DNA from: a virus
Virus record (IMG/VR): IMGVR_UViG_3300030329_001584
Span: 1-21,113 of that record
Length of the DNA stretch: 21,113 nucleotides
Reading direction: 5' to 3' (one strand)
Position numbers and translations under genes: made by a program. Positions 14,106 through 19,486 of the stretch are shown piece by piece. The notes beneath the pieces were generated by a model, which saw only the letters and a program-made list of their open reading frames with translations, searched no databases and was not told where the DNA came from. The number at the start of each line of letters is the position of its first letter. The stretch's first letter is position 1.

Positions 14106-14521
14106 ACACAGAACAATTGGATGAGATGGTTGCAGAGATGCTTGACTACCGCAAGCAGTACGATGAACAGAAAGAGATATCAAACTCTCTACACAGACAG
14201 TACAAGACAGCACAACAGAAGCTCCAAGATTCATTGGAGAATCTAGGTAAGTCTAAGTACTTCGTGGATGGGCTTGGTACTGTTAGTCTGGTTAACAAGC
14301 TAAAGGTTAGGATGCCACAAGACCCTGATAAAAAGCAGGAGTTCTTACAGTACATGATGGACAGAGATGATGTGAAGTACAGTCTCTTGAATGTACCATG
14401 GCAATCACTTCAAGCTTGGTATAACACAGAGGTAGAAGCAAATGAGGGAGACTTCGAGTGTCCTGGCATAGAAGCACCAACAATGGAAACGACAATTCGA
14501 TTTACAAAGGAACGGAAATGA
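14102..14521 (+). CDS. Coiled-coil protein in the replication operon
   Basis: A 139-residue protein. Residues about 3-50 form a predicted coiled coil (QLDEMVAEMLDYRKQYDEQK, then EISNSLHRQYKTAQQKLQDSLENL). It is followed by 'SKYFVDGLGTVSLVNKLKVRMP' and a region with 'FLQYMMDRDDVKYSLLNV'. The ATG at 14102 forms an ATGA overlap with the previous stop and has GGAGG 11 bases upstream. The upstream ATG at 14084 lacks an SD, so it is not used here. Such proteins often sit next to phage ssDNA-binding genes and may act in recombination or as nuclease inhibitors. The sequence does not prove either. Confidence 0.7.
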   Translation: MNTEQLDEMVAEMLDYRKQYDEQKEISNSLHRQYKTAQQKLQDSLENLGKSKYFVDGLGTVSLVNKLKVRMPQDPDKKQEFLQYMMDRDDVKYSLLNVPWQSLQAWYNTEVEANEGDFECPGIEAPTMETTIRFTKERK

Positions 14522-15234
14522 ACAAAGCAGTAACAAAGAAACAAACAACAGATGTAGTAACAGGTGATAGCTTAGATGGATGGGGGAGTGTACAAGACAT
14601 TGACCAGTCCAATGTTATCATACCTAAGATACTACCAATGCAGTCTACCTCCATGCTAGTAGTGGAAGGACACGCCAAGATGGGTGAGTTTAGAGATAGC
14701 CTATCCGGTAAATTACTAGGCTCTATTGATAAAGAGGTAGAGTTTATTCCTATATCTACTGAAGCCAAGTGGATTATATTTCATGATGGCAAGTACCATA
14801 AGGAAATAGCACAAACTAATTACAATAAGAACTGGCCTATTGAAGATCACATAGATGGTGTCCATGTTAAGAGAGTAAGATGTATCAATGTCTTCGCTGT
14901 CTTACCTGAGGATATCAAGACAGGTATGGCAATGCCATATGTGGTTAGCTTTAGATCCACCAGTTATGAGGGTGGCAAGCAGGTAGTCACTCGTATATTC
15001 CAGAACGTAAACCTTATGAAGAAGAACCCTAGCATCTACACTATGAAGTTACGGGCAAAGAGAATGTCTAACGACAAGGGCAATTGGATAGTCATGACCA
15101 CTGCTGTAGGTAGACGGTCCACGCCAGAGGAATTAGATGTGTGTAAGAACTTCCATGTGATGATGCAAGACCAGAAGGTTAAGGTGGATGAGTCAGAGTT
15201 CAAGAAACCTACGGTTGATGTTCCATCTTTTTAA
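14518..15234 (+). CDS. Putative single-stranded DNA-binding protein
   Basis: A 238-residue protein. The section about 24-130 ('NVIIPKILPMQSTSMLVVEG', 'GEFRDSLSGKLLG', 'EVEFIPISTEAKWIIFHDGK') and 'MPYVVSFRSTSYEGGKQVVTRIF' later on is a beta-rich pattern I associate with phage proteins placed between helicase and polymerase genes and often called ssDNA-binding. The C-terminus ends 'VDESEFKKPTVDVPSF', partly acidic with an aromatic last residue, as in phage SSBs. The assignment is from pattern and position, without a firm family match. Start 14518 gives an ATGA overlap and an AAGGAACGGA SD; the upstream ATG at 14458 is a spurious extension. A palindrome covers its stop codon. Confidence 0.55.
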   Translation: MNKAVTKKQTTDVVTGDSLDGWGSVQDIDQSNVIIPKILPMQSTSMLVVEGHAKMGEFRDSLSGKLLGSIDKEVEFIPISTEAKWIIFHDGKYHKEIAQTNYNKNWPIEDHIDGVHVKRVRCINVFAVLPEDIKTGMAMPYVVSFRSTSYEGGKQVVTRIFQNVNLMKKNPSIYTMKLRAKRMSNDKGNWIVMTTAVGRRSTPEELDVCKNFHVMMQDQKVKVDESEFKKPTVDVPSF

Positions 15235-15245
15235 GGTATACCTTA
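15232..15245. promoter_or_regulatory. Perfect 14-bp palindrome over the stop codon
   Basis: TAAGGTATACCTTA is fully self-complementary and starts at the TAA stop of the putative SSB gene. It lies 51 bases before the start of a ribbon-helix-helix protein gene and 16 bases before a terminator. Ribbon-helix-helix proteins typically bind short palindromes as dimers, so autoregulation is a reasonable hypothesis. Confidence 0.45.
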
Positions 15246-15260
15246 CAGTTAGTCGTTAGT

Positions 15261-15284
15261 AGGGGACCAAGTGTCCCCTTTTTT
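15261..15284 (+). terminator. Rho-independent terminator between the SSB-like and ribbon-helix-helix genes
   Basis: AGGGGAC (15261-15267) and GTCCCCT (15273-15279) form a perfect 7-bp stem with a CAAGT loop, followed by five more T residues. The next gene's SD (GGAGG, 15287-15291) begins three bases after the T-tract. Polymerase transcription must come from readthrough or antitermination, since no space for a promoter remains. Confidence 0.9.
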
Positions 15285-15295
15285 ATGGAGGCGAG

Positions 15296-15448
15296 ATGGC
15301 GATACTTTATACCAGAGGTGTAGACGATAAGGTTAAAGCACATGCAGTTAAGAGGGCAAGAGAACGTAACGAAACGGTAGCTGACTATCTTAGTTGGCTC
15401 ATTGAGAAGGACAGAAAGATGTATGTTAAGAGGAGAAAAAAGAAATGA
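15296..15448 (+). CDS. Ribbon-helix-helix DNA-binding protein (50 residues)
   Basis: A short gene whose product begins MAILYTRGVDDKVKAHAV and continues with KRARERNETVADYLSWLIE. The pattern is a short strand (ILYTRGV) then helix, turn (RNETVADY) and helix, as in Arc/CopG-type repressors, plus a basic tail (KRRKKK). It should bind DNA as a dimer. An SD GGAGG five bases before the ATG and an ATGA overlap with the polymerase gene support expression. It sits immediately behind a strong terminator and 51 bases after a 14-bp palindrome, which makes it a candidate autoregulator of the polymerase transcript. Fold call from sequence pattern; target inferred. Confidence 0.75.
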   Translation: MAILYTRGVDDKVKAHAVKRARERNETVADYLSWLIEKDRKMYVKRRKKK

Positions 15449-17304
15449 TAGTAACCAGAGAATCCTATAAGCAAACAGTGGAGAAGCTAACGAAAAGCTC
15501 TGGCTACTACGGTCTGGATACCGAAACGACGGGGTTAAGGCACCATGATAAACTATTTAGTATAATTATATCTGATAGTAAAGAGTCATTCTACTTTAAC
15601 TTTAATCAGCAAGAGGATTATGAGGGAACCAAAATAAGAGAGGAATGCATTCTCGATAGGCAGTGGTTGCAGGACCTGGCTCCAATGTTTAGTAACCCAA
15701 AGAACTATTGGTTCATTCATAATGCTAAGTTTGATCTGCGTATGTTGGCGAAGGATGGTTTATTTATAGCAGGTACTGTGCATTGTACGCAAGCCTTAGA
15801 GAGATTAATAAAGAATAACTTGGTAGGTAAGTCCCCTTACTCCTTATCCTCTTGTGCTAAAAGATATGGGTTCGGGGACAAACTTGATGCAGTAGCTAAA
15901 TGTGTGAAAGATAACAAGCTGTCAACTACCCTTAAATTACCAGGCCGATCACGAAAAGAAAAGCTACTTCACTATGACAAAGTACCCTTCGATCTTATGG
16001 CAGAGTATGGTGAGATGGATGGAACACTAGTGTACAAGCTAGGCATGGAACAAATCAAACGCATCAAGTCTATGCCTGATTGCATACCGCTTGCACGTAT
16101 CGAACGTGAACTTACCAAGGTGTGCTTCGACATGGAGTGGGATGGTATCCAACTCGACATGAACTATGTAGCAATGGCAGAGCAATACGAAGAGATAGGT
16201 GTGGAGATAGGCTACTCCCAGTTTAAAAACCTAACAGGTATAGACTTCAAGCGTGGTCCCAAATGTTTGGTGGAAGCTTTCGACAAGCTAAATGTACCCT
16301 ACCCTAAGACAGAGAAGGGCAACCCTTCCTTTAACTCAGATGCCTTGGAAGATATGAACCATCCATTAGGTGACTTACTTAAGTTGATACGCAAGCGTGA
16401 AAAGTTTATCAGTACCTACTACAGTAACTTCCGTTACCTATCAGACAGTGATGGTGTCCTTCGCCCATCTATAAACCAAGGTGGTACACAGACAGGTAGG
16501 TTCTCATACTCTGCACCTAATCTACAGAATGTACCCAAGGAAGACAGCGATAACCTTAAGTATTATGTACGTAAATGTTTCGTACCTAGACCAGGCCATT
16601 GCTTTGTCATGATAGACTATGACCAACAGGAATACCGTATGATGGTAGACCTGGCAGGAGAACACCAACTCATTAAGAAGATACATGATGGCATGGATGT
16701 ACACACTGCCACGGGTGAGATGATGGGTGTCGATAGACGGACAGCTAAGACTATTAACTTCATGCTGTTGTATGGTGGTGGACATGAGAAGCTTGCGAAA
16801 GCACTAGGCGTATCTAACCATGAAGCTAAAGGATTGAAGGACAGGTACTTCCGTACCCTGCCAAAGGTAGAAAGGTTTATCAAAGAGACTAAGATAGACG
16901 GTCAACTACTTGGCAGTACCACAAACTGGATGATGCGTAGGTATTACCTGTATGATAAAGGGAAAGCATACATCCTACCCAACCATGTCATACAAGGTGG
17001 TTGCGCCGACGTAATTAAATCTGCTATGGTTAAGATATCCAGTCTTCTAAAGACAGAGAATCTCCGGTCTAGGATGTTAGTTCAGGTTCATGATGAGCTG
17101 CTTTTCGAAGTACATGAGTCTGAACTACACCTAGTACCTAAGTTTAAAGAGATAATGGAATCTGTCTACCAACCCAGAAGTAACCTCCGCCTAACATGTG
17201 GAGTAGATCATTCATGGAAGTCATGGGCTACCATAGATAAGATCAAAGGGATACCCGATGGCAAAGAAACCAGAGACAGTATTCAAGGAAAGGATTCGGC
17301 CTAA
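15445..17304 (+). CDS. polA: DNA polymerase, family A, with 3'-5' exonuclease
   Basis: A 619-residue replicative polymerase. Exonuclease motifs: Exo I 'LDTETTG' (D25, E27), Exo II 'HNAKFDLRM' (D97), Exo III 'YGEMD' (Y188, D192). Polymerase motifs: 'TQTGRFSYSAPNLQNVP' (348-364), motif A 'DYDQQEYR' (391-398, catalytic D391), motif B 'RRTAKTINFMLLYG' (431-444) and motif C 'QVHDELLFEV' (547-556, D550). Proofreading and polymerase sites are both intact; the 5'-3' exonuclease domain of bacterial Pol I is absent, as usual in phages. The residue equivalent to E. coli F762 is Phe439. It overlaps the ribbon-helix-helix gene by ATGA and the nuclease gene by 47 bases. Confidence 0.95.
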   Translation: MIVTRESYKQTVEKLTKSSGYYGLDTETTGLRHHDKLFSIIISDSKESFYFNFNQQEDYEGTKIREECILDRQWLQDLAPMFSNPKNYWFIHNAKFDLRMLAKDGLFIAGTVHCTQALERLIKNNLVGKSPYSLSSCAKRYGFGDKLDAVAKCVKDNKLSTTLKLPGRSRKEKLLHYDKVPFDLMAEYGEMDGTLVYKLGMEQIKRIKSMPDCIPLARIERELTKVCFDMEWDGIQLDMNYVAMAEQYEEIGVEIGYSQFKNLTGIDFKRGPKCLVEAFDKLNVPYPKTEKGNPSFNSDALEDMNHPLGDLLKLIRKREKFISTYYSNFRYLSDSDGVLRPSINQGGTQTGRFSYSAPNLQNVPKEDSDNLKYYVRKCFVPRPGHCFVMIDYDQQEYRMMVDLAGEHQLIKKIHDGMDVHTATGEMMGVDRRTAKTINFMLLYGGGHEKLAKALGVSNHEAKGLKDRYFRTLPKVERFIKETKIDGQLLGSTTNWMMRRYYLYDKGKAYILPNHVIQGGCADVIKSAMVKISSLLKTENLRSRMLVQVHDELLFEVHESELHLVPKFKEIMESVYQPRSNLRLTCGVDHSWKSWATIDKIKGIPDGKETRDSIQGKDSA

Positions 17305-17569
17305 GCTTGATATGATCCCTGACTCCTGGTGGATTAAAACACAGATGCTTGCAACCGTTGGCGTACCTGATTTCCTTGGGTGTGTTAACGGTTTGTTTGT
17401 GGGCATCGAATTGAAAGCAAGCCAAGCAGACATGAACAAATCAAGAGGGTCGATACAAAACTACATCCTCTTCCAGATAAATAGAGCAGGTGGGTATGCT
17501 GCCTACATGTACCCTGAGAATGCAGACGAAGTTATCGATGAGATATGTGAACGTGCCTTCCTTATGTAG
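17258..17569 (+). CDS. VRR-NUC domain nuclease
   Basis: A 103-residue PD-(D/E)XK nuclease of the VRR-NUC type. The core reads 'GVPDFLG' (35-41, D38) then 'GIELKAS' (49-55, E51 and K53), the standard PD...ExK active site, with Gln67 in the following helix. Stand-alone VRR-NUC proteins are common next to phage polymerases and probably cut branched or structured DNA during replication or recombination. The start lies inside the polymerase gene (overlap 47 bases, SD AAAGGGA). Its stop overlaps that of the convergent minus-strand gene by eight bases, with no terminator visible between the two. Confidence 0.87.
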   Translation: MAKKPETVFKERIRPKLDMIPDSWWIKTQMLATVGVPDFLGCVNGLFVGIELKASQADMNKSRGSIQNYILFQINRAGGYAAYMYPENADEVIDEICERAFLM

Positions 17570-17891
17570 GTTGGGATATCATGAACCCTGCATTCCTGAA
17601 CCTGTTGAATACCTCAGGATCAGATAGGTCCTCTACAATAAGCATAGTCTTTCTACATTTACCAACGAATGTCCATGTACAGTAGCGGTAGCACAGTTTA
17701 CCAATAGGATCTGGTATTTCCCTTGGGTCACAGAATCTATAGGTCCTTTGATTGAACGCCCTTACCTCTAATCTCTTGGCTAAAGTTGTTGAGGAGCATG
17801 ACAAGCTGATCGTTAAGATCATCAATAACAGAATCAACCCTAAGATGTACGGCTCTCTTATTCTCTGCCTCAAGTTTCTTTTGGATTTCAT
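17562..17891 (-). CDS. Membrane-anchored small Cys-rich protein, possible outer spanin-like lysis protein
   Basis: A 109-residue protein. A basic N-terminus (KSKRNLRQRIREP) precedes a hydrophobic segment (about 16-31, ILGLILLLMILTISLS) ending at Cys32. This looks like a signal-anchor or imperfect lipobox (SLSC lacks the usual Leu/Val at -3). The exported part has Cys54, Cys67, Cys71 and Cys79 (LCYRYCTWTFVGKC), suggesting disulfides. A strong SD (GGAGG, five bases before the ATG) supports it. It begins inside the preceding gene, overlapping it by 155 bases in the +1 frame, as Rz1 does within Rz. Together with its place after the endolysin, this suggests a spanin-type role; that is inference. 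Confidence 0.6.
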   Translation of the reverse strand: MKSKRNLRQRIREPYILGLILLLMILTISLSCSSTTLAKRLEVRAFNQRTYRFCDPREIPDPIGKLCYRYCTWTFVGKCRKTMLIVEDLSDPEVFNRFRNAGFMISQPT

Positions 17892-18042
17892 GGAACCTCC
17901 GCTTGTACTTAGTCTCCATGTGTTTTAAATGTACTTGCATTAATGTATCGACTAGTTTAATAGAACTGTTTGCAAGTTCAATCATGTATACCTCACGTGG
18001 ATAGGAGAGTGAAGGCAGATAAGACTGACTTCTGTTGACCAT
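17737..18042 (-). CDS. Helical soluble protein overlapping the Cys-rich protein gene
   Basis: A 101-residue protein (or 82 residues from ATG 17985), mostly one long helix: 'VDTLMQVHLKHMETKYKRRF', 'HEIQKKLEAENKRAVHLRV', 'DSVIDDLNDQLVMLLNN'. No membrane segment is seen, so it is not a standard Rz. Both starts have an SD: AGGGA before ATG 18042 and GAGG before ATG 17985. A 14-bp inverted repeat encloses the first start codon. Its last 51 codons are shared in another frame with the next gene. It lies between a 58-residue gene and the Cys-rich gene in the lysis cassette. Function unknown. Confidence 0.55.
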   Translation of the reverse strand: MVNRSQSYLPSLSYPREVYMIELANSSIKLVDTLMQVHLKHMETKYKRRFHEIQKKLEAENKRAVHLRVDSVIDDLNDQLVMLLNNFSQEIRGKGVQSKDL

Positions 18043-18072
18043 AGCTTCCCTGCTGTTGTCACTCTCCCATCC
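17999..18072 (-). promoter_or_regulatory. 14-bp inverted repeat enclosing a start codon
   Basis: GGATAGGAGAGTGA (17999-18012) and TCACTCTCCCATCC (18059-18072) are complementary at 13 of 14 bases. In minus-strand RNA the odd pair is a G-U wobble, so all 14 pair. The 46-base loop contains the SD and ATG at 18042; the second start (17985) lies just after the stem. Confidence 0.55.
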
Positions 18073-18082
18073 AACCTATATG

Positions 18083-18259
18083 TTACTCTGGTGGTAGCAA
18101 TCGATCAATAATACTATCGACTAATGAAAGCCCTAGGTCATCAAAGGTGTTAGTTGTAACCTCTACGACTTCTTCTTTTAAGGCAGCCCTGACTCCCTTA
18201 AACCAAAGCTTCCTGCCAAATAACATCCAGTCGATCTTATCCTTTAGTTCATTCTCCAT
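18083..18259 (-). CDS. Unknown 58-residue protein in the lysis cassette
   Basis: A small acidic, helical protein beginning MENELKDKIDWMLFGRKLWF, with 'VVEVTTNTFDDLGLSLVDSI' later and ending 'DRLLPPE'. No membrane segment or Cys is present. A strong SD (AAGGAGG, four bases before ATG 18259) fixes the start; a longer reading from 18304 has no comparable site. It overlaps the endolysin gene by 11 bases, so it is co-translated with it. It could be a regulator of lysis or a small structural protein; the sequence does not decide. Confidence 0.6.
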   Translation of the reverse strand: MENELKDKIDWMLFGRKLWFKGVRAALKEEVVEVTTNTFDDLGLSLVDSIIDRLLPPE

Positions 18260-18632
18260 CTGCCCTCCTTGGGTGTGTTTGAATGTGGAAGTGATACGCT
18301 CCATGCTCTGTCTTATGATATACTATAGGTCTGTTTTCGCCAGAGGAATTAAACGCTCCCCTTCCCCTAAACTTTTTCTTAAAGTTAAATAACAATGTTT
18401 GAATGTGGAAGTTAGACCAGTCACGAACGGACAGGTCCACTGCCCTGCCTTCCTTATGTGTGTTATGTTTACGGCCAGGCGCATCCTCCCTTAGGGAAGT
18501 AATCAAAAATGGTAGGTCATACTTGTTAGCATAGTCTGATATATAAGCTAACATCTCAAGGATGGTAGGGTCTAGGAAGAGAAGGTCATTAATATCCAGA
18601 CCTTCCTTTAATCTGATGTATTGTTTCTCCAT
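18249..18632 (-). CDS. Endolysin, M15-type peptidase
   Basis: A 127-residue zinc peptidase that should cleave peptide bonds in peptidoglycan. The zinc-site pattern is 'THKEGRAVDLS' (H59-x6-D66) and 'YHFHIQ' (H114, H116), as in D-Ala-D-Ala carboxypeptidase or L-Ala-D-Glu endopeptidase families. Arg48 in 'TSLRED' fits the conserved upstream strand. Length matches single-domain M15 endolysins; there is no signal peptide, so it needs a holin for access. SD GGAGAG. It overlaps the membrane-protein gene by 25 bases. FHIQT occurs twice (75-79, 115-119), encoded by an exact 17-base repeat. Confidence 0.87.
   Translation of the reverse strand: MEKQYIRLKEGLDINDLLFLDPTILEMLAYISDYANKYDLPFLITSLREDAPGRKHNTHKEGRAVDLSVRDWSNFHIQTLLFNFKKKFRGRGAFNSSGENRPIVYHKTEHGAYHFHIQTHPRRADGE
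18276..18412. repeat. 17-bp direct repeat inside the endolysin gene
   Basis: TGTTTGAATGTGGAAGT occurs at 18276-18292 and 18396-18412, exactly 120 bp apart and in the same reading frame, encoding FHIQT each time (second copy in protein order includes zinc ligand H116). Recombination between the copies would remove 40 codons in frame. Confidence 0.75.
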
Positions 18633-18865
18633 ACTTCACTCTCCAATTCTTTTAGTCGTTGCTCAATAGCATTGAATCGGTCAGCGTATCTGTTGGTCTC
18701 ACTAATAAGAACAGCAAGCTTCTTATCTAACTCGGTCATGCTTAAGCCAAGTCTGTTTATCTTGGAAAGAAGCTGTCTTATAAAGAATGCTATGATAGAT
18801 AGTAGCCCACCACCTACTGCTATGATTGAAGCTACTACCACATCGAATGCCACCTGGTTATCCAT
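18608..18865 (-). CDS. Membrane/coiled-coil protein, candidate holin or inner-membrane lysis protein
   Basis: An 85-residue protein with one N-terminal membrane segment (about 6-28, VVVASIIAVGGGLLSIIAFFIRQ by pieces), then a coiled coil (about 33-78, ELDKKLAVLI and FNAIEQRLKELESEV). The N-terminus is short and acidic. A position directly before the endolysin, with a 25-base overlap, favours a holin. The membrane-then-coiled-coil topology also fits an inner spanin. ATG 18865 (SD AGGA) is used; the TTG three bases upstream has no advantage. Its start overlaps the stop of the lysine-rich micro-protein (TGATG). Confidence 0.7.
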   Translation of the reverse strand: MDNQVAFDVVVASIIAVGGGLLSIIAFFIRQLLSKINRLGLSMTELDKKLAVLISETNRYADRFNAIEQRLKELESEVWRNNTSD

Positions 18866-18966
18866 CAATATTTTCCTGTCAATATCGTTTTCTTTGGTGA
18901 CATTGTACTCTTTTTTCTTTTCTTTTTCTTAGATTTTTTCTTATCTTTGTACTTCAATGACTGCAT
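18865..18966 (-). CDS. 33-residue lysine-rich micro-protein
   Basis: A very short gene, 33 residues, of which 14 are Lys and one Arg. It begins MQSLKYKDKKKSKKKKRKK and ends with a hydrophobic-basic tail (TILTGKY). Evidence for expression is an excellent SD (TGAGGTGG, just before the ATG), placement ten bases after the preceding gene, and a TGATG stop-start overlap with the holin-like gene. It may be a translational leader that feeds ribosomes to the holin gene, or a peptide that binds DNA or membranes. No family is known to me. Confidence 0.6.
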   Translation of the reverse strand: MQSLKYKDKKKSKKKKRKKSTMSPKKTILTGKY

Positions 18967-18976
18967 AACCACCTCA

Positions 18977-19477
18977 TTACTTAGGAAACTTTTCCTTAAT
19001 AGCCGAACGAAGTTTTAAATACTCTTCCATCTTGCCTGCCTTATTCTCTTCTTTCTCAGCCAAGGCTTCCAAGAGTAGCTCGTCTATTTTTCTGTACTCA
19101 TTCCGACGATCAAGCATAGGACGTTCACGTTCTGACTCTTCGTCCATTTCTTTTTTGGCAGCCTCAAGCTTCAAAACTTTTTGTTCAAAGTCATCGAGGT
19201 CGTCGCGGTCCCACTCTGCTATTTCTTTTTCATAATGAATGCCATAACTTCCACCATTAACATGCTTAACTCTTTCACCAAAAGCCTTAACGTAATAAAC
19301 ATTGTTAGCAATTAAGGGCTTAAACCTTTTCTCTAAGTCAGCCTTTCTTTTTTGTCTGGCAATCTCTGCTAACTCTTCAGGAGTAAATGGAATAAGTTCT
19401 TTCTTTTCCATGTCCCATCTATGAGTGTCAGGGTTGTACTCAGGTATCTCGTCTTCAAGTTCTTTTACTTTTCCCAT
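18977..19477 (-). CDS. Unknown protein downstream of the tail fibre, possible fibre-assembly or tail accessory protein
   Basis: A 166-residue, highly charged protein. The N-terminal 'PEYNPDTHRWDMEKKELIPFTPEELAEIARQK' region (about 13-44, in pieces) resembles the end of tail-fibre assembly or DUF-type fibre accessory proteins. Residues 95-165 form a long charged coiled coil (DLDDFEQKVLKLEAAKKEMD, LLEALAEKEENKAG). ATG 19477 with an AGGGA SD is used rather than the GTG at 19480. It follows the fibre gene by nine bases. A chaperone role for the fibre is inferred from position and coiled-coil content. Confidence 0.55.
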   Translation of the reverse strand: MGKVKELEDEIPEYNPDTHRWDMEKKELIPFTPEELAEIARQKRKADLEKRFKPLIANNVYYVKAFGERVKHVNGGSYGIHYEKEIAEWDRDDLDDFEQKVLKLEAAKKEMDEESERERPMLDRRNEYRKIDELLLEALAEKEENKAGKMEEYLKLRSAIKEKFPK

Positions 19478-19486
19478 CACCTATCC

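Noticed and set aside
14458-14517. 20-residue N-terminal extension of the SSB-like protein
   Set aside because: It would run inside the previous gene without an SD, while ATG 14518 has an SD and an ATGA junction.
18413-18424. GACTGGTC match inside the endolysin gene (minus)
   Set aside because: It encodes DWS in a conserved region and has no TATA tract at the expected distance; likewise the match in terL near 4870.
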